Positions 23,689-35,559 of a stretch of DNA of 64,000 bases are shown in pieces. The stretch spans positions 118,456,043 through 118,520,042 of the forward strand of contig CM035152.1 in the NCBI GenBank assembly GCA_020205615.1, read 5' to 3'. Below the pieces are notes generated by a model that was not told the DNA's origin, did no database searches, and saw only the letters and a program-made list of their open reading frames with translations. Both the position numbers and the translations under genes were made by a program. This DNA is from Panax quinquefolius (taxonomy: Eukaryota; Streptophyta; Magnoliopsida; Apiales; Araliaceae). The stretch's first letter is position 1. Every line of letters begins with the position of its first letter.

Positions 23689-25282
23689 TGTTATCCGATT
23701 TGGCTATTGTCAAATTGCGCGCAAGCATACGCGGTCCACAAGTAATATATGAAGGTAGAGTGTCAAACCCACGAGGACAAAGTCTTAAAAGAAAATAATT
23801 ACTAAGGCAAAGCCGTTACTAATCTTATCTAAATAAGTAAAAACAAGTGGTTGGTTAATCTATATGATTAAAAACTGAAAGAATGAGAGAAGTGGTTGTG
23901 CTAGGAAGTCAAGATAGGATTACAACTCCCCTAATGCATCGCCTAATCTCCTAACTCTCCAAATTATAAATGAATCAAGGAATGGTCGACCGAGAACAGT
24001 AAAACTGCATAAGCTTCTGTCGAAGGTCAAATGCACATCCCTAACCAGATAAATCACAATATGTCTATTGGTGAAAATAACTAGGTCAAGGTCATTAAGC
24101 TAAGTCTCAAGGCCACACAAGGCAAATAGGGATATGTCTATCCTATTAGCATATTATGCACACATTCCATTGGCATGGTCATAACAGGTGTCGTTATATT
24201 TAAAGAAAGATAGTAATATCCGTTTGTCAATTTCCATTACTATCAATACCAATATCTTTATCAAGCAATCAGTCATTAAATAAGAAATACAACAACCCAT
24301 TCCAAAATGATTCATTATATAAAATAAGAGAGAAAGTTAATTAAGCTAAACAAAAGGTTACATTGCAATCCTAAAAATGGAGTTAGTTCATAACCATGGT
24401 ACTAACACGCATTTTCAATACATTACACATTATCAGACAAACACAAATAAATGGGAGATTTGGAATAAGAAAACCCCTGTGTTGAAGTGTTCTTCCTCCA
24501 TATCTTCTCTTCGCGTGTAAAGCTCTGAGTTCTGTGTCGGATGTAATAAATGTCCTTCCGTTGCACAGCTTCTTTCTCTTCTAGAAATAAAAATACAGAA
24601 ATAAATCCTAGTTTAAGCTATTTGTTCTCTCTGAATATCTCTGATATTCTTTGATAATGAATACAGGTGGCTTCTCTTTCTTTTTTATAGTGATCCCCTC
24701 TTTCTTCTAGGTCATTAAAGACTCCTTACTGTTTGGGCACCGGAGCTCGCGCTGCCGCATGAGCATAAGCTTGAAAAGTGGCGTCGTGGCGCCATGTATG
24801 GTTAAATACTACGGGGGTTCATGTGCGTGACTCCATAGTATAGGGTATTAGAAGCGCGAGCATCAAGGGCGCTGGGTGCCGACTCTCTGGTGCCAGTATG
24901 CCATTTCAATAGAGTTGGCTACATCCAGTATTGCCGCAATACGGATCATTATACTACCATTGGGGTCAAGGCGTCACTTTACAGTAGGGTCGATCAATGG
25001 CCAGCGCTGGGGCGCCAAGTATGGAGCTGAGGCACCACTTTCCAAAGAGGCTACTACAAAGATGCACGGCACAGGCCGTGGGCTCAAGTATGACATCATC
25101 ATGTGCTGCGGCTAAAAGACGGAAAAATCGACCAACAAAGCCGAAACAATCAGAAGCACACTCAAGAGAACTTAAACGAAATAACAATAAAATATATATA
25201 TAAAAGCTAACTAAAAGATTGAAAACAGGCAACAACTTAAGTTATAAAGGGTCTGATTCGCGGGTATAAATCCCACTCATCA
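23689..25282 (-). repeat. 5' LTR of Athila-1
   Basis: It is the direct repeat of 12,769-14,352. From about 23,735 to 24,720 the two copies differ at few positions, apart from one indel near 24,215-24,240. The GC-rich U3 block (24,730-25,090) and the first 45 bp at the U5 end differ by many small changes. The TATA-like site here reads CTATAAAAAAG (about 24,680-24,690). Confidence 0.93.
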
Positions 25283-25285
25283 CTA

Positions 25286-25324
25286 CCGCAGGTAGACCCG
25301 TGGCTGCCATGGGTAGACCTGCGG
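25286..25324. repeat. 39-bp GC-rich palindrome
   Basis: The arms CCGCAGGT and ACCTGCGG pair perfectly, and inner arms (CCCGTGGC/GCCATGGG) continue the stem around a single central T. In total 16 of 19 positions pair. It begins 4 bp from the Athila-1 5' LTR. Confidence 0.8.
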
Positions 25325-25517
25325 CCATCAGTTTATAAACACATCTAAAGTGCTCTAAACTGAGTGATTCTTCTTTCTAACAACTTATAAGCTCGTGTTT
25401 TGCTACATACTAAAATTTAACTGGTGGAAACTGAGTTTTTAGGCGTCAAAAGCTATCTGGAGTCTTCTTGGCAGCCCACTGTAAGATATTTCAAATTTTT
25501 AAGCCTTTTATCACTTT

Positions 25518-25519
<2 letters not shown>

Positions 25520-25562
<43 letters not shown>

Positions 25563-25987
25563 ACTCACGTTAAGAGTTGCGTCGTGTGGGTATGCCCAGA
25601 TCGTCGATCCGTGGCTTTTTATTACTTTTATATATATATAAATACTTATATATATATATATATATATTATCGAATTATGCTTCGATTGAGCCCGAATATA
25701 ATATTTGGAGCGTTTACTACTTTTATATATATAAATACTTATATATATCTCTTGTCATCAAACTCTGTTTGATTGAGCCTGAATATAATATTCGAAGCGT
25801 TTACTGCTTTTATATATATAAATACTTATATATATATATATATAGTCATCAAACTCTGTTTGATTGAGCCTGGATATATATCCGGAGCGTTTATTCCTTT
25901 TGTATATATATAAATACTTATGTATATACATCTTTCTATCAAACTTCGGTTTGATTGATCCTGGATATACATCCGATGCATTTACTA

Positions 25988-26046
<59 letters not shown>

Positions 26047-26202
26047 CGATCCTGGAGATCCTTCGTGGCCATTTACCGCTTATATATATATATACATTTA
26101 CATTTCTGTCTGGCCTGGAGTTCACTTCGTGGCCTTTTATTGCTTATATATATATATAAGCGGTAAATGGCCACAAAGTGATCTCTAGGCCTGACTGATA
26201 TG

Positions 26203-26251
<49 letters not shown>

Positions 26252-26330
26252 TATAAATATTTACATTTCAAGTCCTGCCTGGAGTTCACTTCGTGGCAAT
26301 TGATTGTTCATATATATATTTACAGCTTTT
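25520..26330. repeat. Tandem array of roughly 90-130-bp units separated by (TA)n
   Basis: Units share TTTGATTGAGCCTGGATATA, a (G/C)GAAGCGTTTACT(A/G)CTTTTATATATATAAATACT segment and a TA run of variable length. The first four units (from about 25,560 to 25,980) are closest to each other. Later ones carry a different body (CTGGAG...CTTCGTGGCC(A/T)TTTA). Confidence 0.8.
26108..26195. repeat. 88-bp imperfect palindrome inside the TA array
   Basis: The left arm (GTCTGGCCTGGAGTTCACTT...) and the right arm (...AAGTGATCTCTAGGCCTGAC) pair at 37 of 44 positions around a TA centre at 26,151/26,152. One array unit has been inverted next to another. Confidence 0.85.
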
Positions 26331-26356
26331 ATATATATTTAGATTTGCCAAAATCT

Positions 26357-26590
26357 GGCTATTTCTCACATTAACCGGTTCATGGTGACTAAATTGGAAC
26401 CATTGAAGTTGGAATGCTTAGATTTACTCAAATCTAATTCATTTTCTAGCTTTTGCTGCGGGCTAGATTTGTCTCATTCTGGCTATTTCTCACTTTAACC
26501 GGTTCATGGTGACTAAACTGGAACCGATGAAGCTGAAATAGTTTAGATTTATTCAAATCTAGTTTTTATTTTAGCTTTTGTATATATTGC
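26357..26590. repeat. 124-bp tandem duplication
   Basis: GGCTATTTCTCAC(A/T)TTAACC starts at 26,357 and again at 26,481. Both copies continue through GGTTCATGGTGACTAAA, TTAGATTTA(C/T)TCAAATCTA and TAGCTTTTG with few differences. Confidence 0.88.
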
Positions 26591-27339
26591 TTTATCATGT
26601 GAGCCTAGGAATCATGTGATCACAGATTCAGTTCCTGAATCTAGATTCGGTTCCCGTGATGGACATTTTCAGCTACCACTAGCTTGTAAATTATTCACAG
26701 TGTCTGAATTTCCTTAGATGGCTCTCATGCCCACAAGGAGTTCGGCACTGTTATGTATCTTATTTTCTTGAAGATGCTTCGCATCTCAAAAAATTAAAGC
26801 AATCAAGTCGAACACTTTCAGCATAAGGGTTTGAAAAAACCTGTTTTACAAAACATCAGTGCTATATTTCGTTAAAATTGAACTTTTATACAAAAGTCAA
26901 ACCCTTTATATACAGGTGCGAATGAGGCATAGAACTACTTCCAAAAAAAAACTCCACATAGACCTACACACACATCCAGATAAAAGTTTAATGAAAAGTG
27001 GTGGTAACCGTGTTATCACGGAAGTCGGGGGGTGCCTAACACCTTCTCTCTTCTTAATCAAGCCCCCGGACCCTACTGAATTTTGGTTTTGCAAACCAGT
27101 TAAACAGTGTCACGTCACTAGGTCTTTGTGCAAACCCTTTCTCGGTTGAGTTGGTGCAACCATTTAAAAATAACCAACTGCCAACTATTACAGTCAAATC
27201 GTCGACATATACATGTCGGACCTTTTCAAACTTGTTTTTTCAAACGAATCTCACCTAACATGAGAACACCAAAAGACAAGAACAGAAAGGGACAAATAAA
27301 AAATCCCGACGTCGACATGTAGGACATTTGAAAGACGAA

Positions 27340-28478
27340 TAATGTCAAGATTTAAAGAACGCATAAGGCAAGTATTCTAACTCCATTCAACTTCTGTTTT
27401 TGAATGTAGTTCTAAGAACGTAAACATATATTCTTATGAATAACCGGTATGAATGCTATGTTTTGCACAATAGTCTGATATTTTGTAAACACCAGACCTA
27501 TACACACTCTTTGTTGGTTGTATAAGTGTTTAGATATGTTGTAATGCATTAATTGTTAAAGATTTGATATAACGTATAAATTGTTCAAGTTTTTAAGTTC
27601 TAATATGTATGAACTATTTAAGAAGTATGTAAATACAAAATTGTATCGGCTAGACACATGTTAAAACTTTTCAATGACCTAGATATGATCTTTTGAATTG
27701 TTATTAAATATAAGTAAAGCTTCCAAACCAATTTCTACTTGGTGCGGACTCAGTTTATGAATGAATAACCCTAATATTGGGGAAATGTTTTAATATTGTC
27801 GACATACAATGTTAAGTGACAGAAGAATGTAAAATAAGTCATTCTTCATGTAGTATTGATTAATATAGGGTAGAAAGGGTTGACCACCTAACGTGCCCGT
27901 AAGCCATGACGGCTTATAATGGAATAGTTGTTCAAACCCTTTTTGAATGAAAATAAAAGTTCGAGGTCTTATGATTGCACAGCTAAAGTCAGTATGTTGT
28001 TTCAAAAATATATTTTGAAATCGAAGGAAGTAATTTCCTATCATTTAAGATCTCTTCACAACTTTCGTTCAGTTGTTAAAGGTTTAGAAGTATGAAAGCA
28101 TGATTCTTAATTTGTTATTTTATATGCAATTATTATACTTGTTGGGCATGTACATGCTCATTCTTGCTTTAAATTAAATGTTTCAGCGAAAATTGAGTGT
28201 GTAGAAGGTTCTGGAAATGACAAGGGCAAAGGCAAAAAAATGAATAAGAGAATGAGAATCCTATCTGTAATAGATATGTTTGTTATAGATAATTATTATT
28301 TTAATTATCATGTTAAGAGGATTTAAAGGTCATACAACCTGGGTATGTAATAAAAGGCTTGTAATAAGTAGTAATTACTTTCATATTAACATTAATGCAT
28401 GGTTAGGTGTATGTTAAAGTTAGTACCGTGAAGCACCAGGTCTGAAGTTTAAAGGTACTTGAATTTGGGGGTGTCACA
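27340..28478 (+). mobile_element. Right end of a family-A LTR (probable end of element A 3' LTR)
   Basis: It matches 62,545-63,672 of the solo family-A LTR throughout (GGCAAGTATTCTAACTCCAT, GTATCGGCTAGACAC(A/G)TGTT, AATTTGGGGGTGTCACA) and ends at the same base, 28,478. The next base begins the gag frame of a different element. The most economical reading is that this is the far end of the LTR that starts at 2144. Confidence 0.8.
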
Positions 28479-29677
28479 CTTTCCACCTGCTAAGACGGTG
28501 AGAAAGAGGAATGACATTACTTTGTTCGCCAACTTGATTCGGAGACTTTATATGAGGTATGGGAAAGATTCAAGGACTTACTTTGTAAATGTCCACATCA
28601 CGGAATTTCGAAGTGGTTGGAGGTGCAGACACTCTACAATGGGTTGTTTAGCTCTACGAGGACACGTATTGATGCAGCAGTTGGGGGTGCTATTATGGGA
28701 AAGAATTTTGATGAGGTGTACCGGTTTTTAGAGACCATGGCAGCCAACAACTACCAGTGGCGTACAACAAGGGTCAATCAGCCAAAGACAGTAGGAAAGC
28801 TTGAGTTGGATGCAATCACAACCTTATCTACACAAGTGGTTGCATTAACTAAGAAGATTGATTCATGGGGACCACAGGAAAATTAAACGATGGAAATGGT
28901 TTATGAACTTTGTGCGGGTAATCATGTTAGTGATTAATGCGCCATCAGTGTAGAGTTAGTACAGTTTAGGGGAGTCAAAACAGACAACAGCCACAATATA
29001 ATCAGAATACCTATAATCCAAGGTGGAGGAATCATCCTAATTTCTCTTGGAGCAACAATCAGCCTCAAAACCAAGCTCCAAGGCAACCTTATCCACCGAG
29101 TTTTCAGAATCAAACAACTCATCAGGCGGAAAAATAGGCAAGTTTAGATGAGGCTTTAGCAAAATTCATTACAGCAACGGAAAGGAGAATGAATGATTAA
29201 GATCGACTGTTGAATCAAGTGGACTTGAACGTGAAGAGCCAAACGGTGTCAATAAGGAATTTGGAAAACTAGATGGACTAGTTAGCTCATGCCCTAAACA
29301 ACCGTCCTCAAGGAGTGTTACCGAGTGATACTAAAATTAATCTGAAGAGGGATGGGAAGGAGCACTGCAAGGTTATAACTCTACGAAATGGGAAAGAGCT
29401 GCATGTGGTTGTTAAGGGAAGTGCATATCCAAAACCCTTGGAAGAGGAAGAGGTAGATAAAGAAAAAATGAGGTTGATGAGGCTATCAAGACAAAGGATG
29501 TAAGCTCAGATGTGATGAACAATGCAGGCAAGCAAAAAAATATTGTTCCTCTCGTGCCATTTACCTAGAGATTCCAAAAAAAATTGTTAGACAAGCAATT
29601 TTCAAAGTTCCTCGAGGTGTTCAAAAATCTCCATATCAACATACCATTTGCGGAAGCTTCGGAGCAAATGCCAAGTT
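28479..29677 (+). pseudogene. Athila-2 gag remnant
   Basis: The frame enters mid-gag with FPPAKTVRKRNDIT, which aligns with FLPAKTARLKHDIT of Athila-1, and continues through EVQTLYNGL, RIDAAVGGAIMGKNFDEVY, a degraded zinc-knuckle region, a Gln/Pro-rich linker and DGKEHCKVITLRNGKEL (about 29,340-29,400). It reaches the start of the protease region (PSYA..., 29,670). Several stops (for example 28,884 and 28,935) and frameshifts destroy it. The 5' part is missing because element A is inserted here; at 29,683 a copia element splits it again, between the codons for PSYA and FMKEVLSKKR. Confidence 0.85.
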
Positions 29678-29682
29678 ATGCC

Positions 29683-31536
29683 TGTTAGGTTTGTAATATT
29701 CATAAACGCAATCAAATTGCATAAAATAAGCGGAAACGTGGAAAAATAAAGTTTTAAAATTTTATAAACCATATACCCGGATCATCCTTTATGCGCAATT
29801 ATTAATTAAATGAAAAGATAAATAACAAGAATCATAACCTTGAAAAATTCGAGCTTCCTCAAGTACAAGTTCACCTCCAAATCCTATTTGCGTTCAACTT
29901 GAATCTGACGGGTTTGATTCCTTCCTTTGATCAATGTTAGCCGCCCAAATGTTTGGCCTCTAGAGTTGATCCACCAAGGAAGAAGAAAGATTCAAGAAGA
30001 TGGGTGTTTCGCAAAACCCTAGTTTTTCTATCTCTCATAGAAAAAGAGTGTACTCTCCAACCATTGGAATCACGTATATATCGATATCCGATATAAGACT
30101 CCTATTATAAAGATATCAGTTAACCCTTTTAATCTAATTAAAAAATAGGGTATTATTTAATTAATTAAATTCCTTTAATTAATTAAGCTCCCTAATCTTA
30201 TTAGGGAGAATTAATTAAACTCTTTTAATTAATTTAACCTCCTAATCTTATTAGGAATAAATGAGAGTACTTTTATTAATTAATTCCCAAAATCCTTTAG
30301 GAATTAAATAATAATAATAAGACTCCTCTTATTAATTTATATTTAATATTTCCAAAATATTAAATAATAAATATTAAGCTATTTAATTTATTTTATCACC
30401 ATAGATTAAATCAAATATATTTAACTTATTATTACGATTATGCCATTAACTTCTAAATAACTATTCTTCCTTTTATGGTGTGACCCTTTAGGTTCTCCAT
30501 ATTAAACCTGCTTACGAATAAATCAATTAGAACAATTCAAATCTTATTTAAATAAATAAATTAAAATATTAATTTATTTAAATAAATAATATTTATTCTA
30601 CAATAGGATAAGCCTCCCTAGCGATTAACGACTTTTTTTCGATAATATAGATTTCAACATTAATCATAAAAGAACCTTTGAGTAAATAGTTACTGTACAA
30701 TTCAATCATTCCACCATACAATGTCCCAATTAAATATAAGACATACTGAATTCTTTCACAAGTCTTATTTTATTTAATTATATGTATTTGATTCTTAAAT
30801 GTACAACTCTAAATAATGCAAATTAAAAACTCCTTTCTAATTTCATTATGCATTGGCCAAGGACTATTGGGTTGTCATTTATCGTATCACATAGGACATT
30901 TCTCTTCTTTTACTAGAAGTGGTAGATTCTTTATTGATCATACATTATCTCCATGTACAACTTATTATACTCAAGCATACCCTTTGATATACCCTAAGGG
31001 TCTTAAGGAATAAGTCAAAGTATAACTCATCATACACAAGATACTATGATGATCTCAAGTCTAAGGATCACTTGTACTACTATCACTACAGGAATTCCTA
31101 TTGACAGACAAGTAAAACTCCATTAGGTATTCCTTAGCGAGCCACGTTTAGTGAACTTATTCTCTAATAAGTACTTACATACTTGCTTTAGTGTCTCCAC
31201 ACAAATGATCATGAGATCAATCATCCTCATCCAATGAGTAAACAACGTATGTACCAATCTATCCAGATTCACTAATCCCCAATTTAGCAATCCAACGATT
31301 GGGAACTATTTTATTTTTATGTTATCTAAGAATTTAGATCTCATTAGAATGATCATCATCATTATTCTAAAAGCATTGCTTAAAACTATATGTTTATCAC
31401 ATATTATAAAACAACACCATGTAGATAATTAAAAGCCTTTAATAAATTAATACTTTTTATTAATAAATGAATAAGATTGTTACAAAGTATATGCTTTATC
31501 ATCAAACATGATTGGCTTCTGTGCATATTACTTTCA
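29683..31536 (-). repeat. 3' LTR of copia-2
   Basis: Direct repeat of 34,896-36,775 with scattered substitutions and small indels. Bounded on the left by TSD ATGCC and on the right by the polypurine tract (minus-strand AAGTGGGAGAT, about 31,537-31,547). Confidence 0.95.
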
Positions 31537-34500
31537 ATCTCCCACTTGCACTAAAGTCAATCGCCATGGTATCTCATACCCTTCTTCTCCAAGTTACGAT
31601 TATTTTGCTGTTGGATAAGCTTTAGTTAATAGATATGTAATGTTGTTCTTGAGAGTCCACTATCTCTATAGTGATTTCCCATCTTTCAATGATTCCTATA
31701 ATCAAATGAAAGTGCCACAACACATGTTTAGATCCAAGATGAGACTTAGGAACTATTCCTAGTTCTGTAATGAACTTTTCATCCAAACAATCAACTTTTA
31801 GCTTCATTTATAGCTATATACTTTGCCTTTATCACTAAACCAAAGAACTCTTTCATTGTTTGAAACCTTTCCAATTCATCGCACCACTTCTCAAGGTAAC
31901 ACTTTACCTTAAAGTGGATTTTCTCGTCGTCTTGGTGCATACGAAAAACTTGAGTCTGTTAAGCCCTCTAGTTTTAATTTAAACCCACCATGAATATGAT
32001 CACATCCTTAGTCCTGGTTAAGTACTTTAAGATGTTTTTCACTGACTCATAGTGAACTTTTCCAAAATATAACTGATCAATATCAAGTCTCATAAATTTC
32101 ATTGCATACATGATAGTTACTCATGTGATCTCTCTTTTATGAGTCGATGGGGACTATTAAGAGAGATACACTCCATGGCTCATCAATATGAGACAACTCT
32201 TGGAGTTTTCCATGCTAAACAACTTTAGTATCAATGAATATACGTTCCTTGGGTTAAGTTGAGTATCCTATTAAATCTATCTATATAGGTTTGTATCCCC
32301 AATTAAGATACTCTTCCCAAATCATTCATGGAGGATTATTTAGACAACTTTATCTTTACTGATTGTAGCATTGGTATGTTATTCCTTATCCGTAGTATAT
32401 CAATATATAATACTAGGAATGTCACGATGCTCCCACTTACCCTTTTATACACACTAGGTTCATTCTTGTTTTTGATAAAATCAAGCTCTTTTATTGTTTC
32501 ATCAAAACGAATGTTCCATTTTTGAGAAGCTTGTTTCAATCCATTTCTCTAAGTGTCTACAACTCTTACCTCATCGTATGTAACTAGATCATCATCTTCT
32601 ATGATGCGTACCTCATCATCATCATCCATGATGAATCCATACCTCCCAGGTATCTTTGGTACTATTCCAGATTTACGATTCAGTTGTGGAATAATAGGTC
32701 TATCTACAAGTTCCTCTTATTTGATTTATAGTGTTTTGTGGTTCTTGAACTCTTCAAGATTCTATTATCCTCCCACTAGCCCCTTCATTGATAAACATCT
32801 TTATCTTAGAAGGTAGCGTGTATCGCAACAAACACCTTTTGCAAAGTAGGATTATAGAACATATACCCTAAAATTACTTTAGGATGTCCCATAAATCTGT
32901 ACTTGTCAAATCTTGTCCCAAGCTTATCCTTTGAAACCTTTTTCACATAAGATGGACAACCCTTTATCTTAACATACTTAAAATTAGGAATCCTTCCTGT
33001 CCATAACTCTTATAGAGTCTTGGGGCTGGATTTTGAGGTTACCTTTTTCGTAGATATGCAGCCATTTCTAGGGCATGACCCCAGAAGGATACTGGAATGT
33101 CGGTAAAATCATTATGGACCATACCATGTCTAACAAGGTACGATTTTTCCTTTCAGATACATCAATCATTTATTGCATATTAGGAGGCGTCAATTATGAG
33201 AAAACCATTTGAGATGATCTAGAAACTTATTGCACAAGTATTTATTCCTTGATCTAATCAAAGAATCTTAACACTTTGCCAATTTATTTCACTTCTGAAT
33301 TCTTTGAACCTTTCAAATAATTCACACTTGTATTTTAGCAAATACACACATTCAACTTTTTAAATGATCATCTCTTTTTTCTTATACTAGTTTGTTCAAT
33401 TTGCAAAATAAATTTTACGTAAGTCAAGTACACAAAATCCATTAAGTAATATTTCAGTTCTATACAAAACATTATTATTATAAATAAAACAAAAATTATT
33501 CTTAAATATAATACCAAAGATTTCATTGTCCAACAACAAAATGGAAATAATGTTTCCAAATAGAACTGGAATATAATAACAACTTATTGACTTAATAGAC
33601 TTGTCCATAGGTTGTGCTAAGTTATAAGTTCCTATGGTTGATGCAGCAACCTTTGCTTCATTTCCCACACATAGGATTACTTATCTTTGTTTAGCTTTCT
33701 CCTTCTGCTTGGTCCCTTCATAAATCTATATTTATTATAACCAAAGTCGGTATCCAATACCCAAGTAGAACCTTGAGTTAAAGAAAAATTTATTTTAAAT
33801 CATGAACACAATTGTATTTGTAACCAAAACTTCATTAAGCTTCTTCTGGTTAGCTCTACAAGATGCTTCTCGCAGTTTCTTTTCTAGTGTCCTAGATTAT
33901 TGTAGTAGAAGCAAACTCCTTTGCTATTCGTATCAATTTTGTTCTTATTATCCTTTGTTTTTGCCTTTCTGTTTACCTTCTTTGAATCGTTCTTCTTTTT
34001 AGAAGATCTTTTTGCCCCTACCAGTAAGACTTGGTCTTTCTTGGTTGGAAAGTGACTCTCAGCTATTTTTCAACATGTTAATCAAATCAGCGAGGCTGAT
34101 ATCTAGCTTGTTCATATGAAAAATTCACAACAATTGTGAAAAGGAGTCCGGGAGTAACTGCAAGATCAAATCTTGGCTCAACTCTCCATCTATGACAAAA
34201 CCTGTTTTCCCAATTGTTCAATCAAATTGATCATGTTAAGGACTTGTGTCTATACTGTGGTGTCATCGGTTATTCTAGATCGGAAAAGCTCCTTAGATAT
34301 CTGATATCTATCAGTCCTACTTTTCTCACCATCAACTACTTGATGTGCAGGAGTATAGTAGGAGCATCCATAGTTTTATGCTGACGCTGAAGCTCGTTAC
34401 TCATGGATGCGAACATGATGCATTGAAACAACTGTGCATCATCTTGTCACTTTCTAAAAGTAGCAATGTCTTTCTCAGAGGCATTGTCTGCAACCATTGC

Positions 34501-34881
34501 AAGGATAGGCTTATTAAGGACATAATATATTCCAAGTATAGAATCATTCATGTGCAGTACTATATATATATACTATATAACTAATCATATATATAAGGTT
34601 TCTAGGAGATCCTGAACTCATCCACTAATATCCGTGCATAATTCAAAAGTAGGGACAAGCTTGGTTAATATATATGTTAACGTGAACCAACACAGCCATG
34701 GCCTCTGCAAAAAAAAATAGGATAACCGAAATTCAAAACATTATCCGTGAATAATATCGGCTTATCCCTTTTTTTATTACTAAATAAATTTTATATAACA
34801 AATTATGCCCAGTTAAATTGTTCTAAACACATATCAATAAACATATCAAATTAAAACAATTAATAATTCGTATAAAGGTTT
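31537..34881 (-). pseudogene. copia-2 gag-pol remnant
   Basis: Minus-strand pieces in order: gag (FVVNFSYEQ-like region near 34,100; lysine-rich segment near 33,950); protease to pre-integrase (GNEAKVAASTIGTYNL near 33,600-33,660, NNNVLYRTEILLNGFCVLDL); integrase (ERKNRTLLDMVRS near 33,110-33,150, YKLWTGRIPNFKYVKIWGC near 32,960-33,020); reverse transcriptase (KQASQKWNIRFDETIKELDF, 32,470-32,536, with VTFLVLYIDIL replacing the usual YVDD context); and a heavily broken RNase H (KHVLWHFHLI near 31,690-31,730). The order is protease-integrase-RT-RNase H, which defines Ty1/copia. Part of integrase and most of the RT palm are deleted. Stops are frequent. Confidence 0.85.
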
Positions 34882-34882
34882 G

Positions 34883-34894
34883 GCTCTGATACCA
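34883..34894 (-). other. Primer-binding site for tRNA-Met (copia-2)
   Basis: Minus-strand TGGTATCAGAGC, one base from the LTR. This is the standard copia primer site, complementary to the 3' end of initiator tRNA-Met. Confidence 0.92.
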
Positions 34895-34895
34895 C

Positions 34896-35528
34896 TGTTA
34901 GGTTTGTAATATTCATGAACGCAATCAAATTGCATAAAATAAGCGAAAACGTGGAAAAATAGAGTTTTAAAATTTTACAAATCATATACCCGGATCATCC
35001 TTTATGCGCAATTATTAATTAAACAAAAAGATAAAGAACAAGAATCATACCCTTGAAGATTCGAGCTTCCTCAGGTACAAGTTCACCTCCAAATCCTTTT
35101 CGCGTTCAACTTGAATCCGTCGGGTTTGGTTCCTTCCTTTGATCAACGTTAGCAACCCAAATGTTTGGCCTCTGGAGGTGATCCACCAAGGAAGAAGAAA
35201 GATTCAAGAAGATGGGTGTTTCGCAAAACCCTAGTTTTTCTATCTCTCATAGAAAAAGAGCGTACTCTCCAACCATTGGAATCACGTATATATCGATATC
35301 TGATATAAGACTCCTCTTATAAAGATATCAGTTAACCCTTCTAATCTAATTAGAAAATAGGGTATTATTTAATTAATTAAATTTTTTTAATTAATTAAGC
35401 TCCCTAATCTAATTAGGGGGAATTAATTAAACCCTTTTAATTAATTTAACCTCCTAATCTTATTAGGAATAAATGAGAGTACTTTTATTAATTAATTTCC
35501 AAACTCTTTTTGGAATTAAATAGTAATA

Positions 35529-35559
<31 letters not shown>

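Larger units (their letters stand above)
12769..25282 (-). mobile_element. Athila-type Ty3-gypsy retrotransposon, complete but decayed (Athila-1)
   Basis: Two direct LTRs (12,769-14,352 and 23,689-25,282) bound an interior with, on the minus strand: PBS for tRNA-Asp, gag, protease, reverse transcriptase, RNase H, integrase, a spacer, an additional ORF and a polypurine tract. This order, the 12.5-kb length and the tRNA-Asp primer site fit the Athila lineage. Flanking pentamers are CAGCC and CTACC, matching at three of five positions, so the target-site duplication is eroded or the insertion is old. Gag and pol carry several stops and frameshifts; the element cannot move on its own proteins. 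Confidence 0.93.
25283..27339. other. Unassigned AT-rich repeat region
   Basis: No gene. It contains a GC-rich palindrome (25,286-25,324), TA microsatellites, a TA-spaced tandem array (25,520-26,330), an 88-bp imperfect palindrome (26,108-26,195) and a 124-bp duplication (26,357-26,590). Open frames through the TA runs encode only Tyr/Ile repeats. From about 26,600 to 27,339 I see nothing recognisable. Confidence 0.6.

Noticed and set aside
25577..26188. Open frames of Tyr/Ile repeats through the TA region
   Set aside because: They are translations of TA microsatellites with no domain and no codon signature of a gene.
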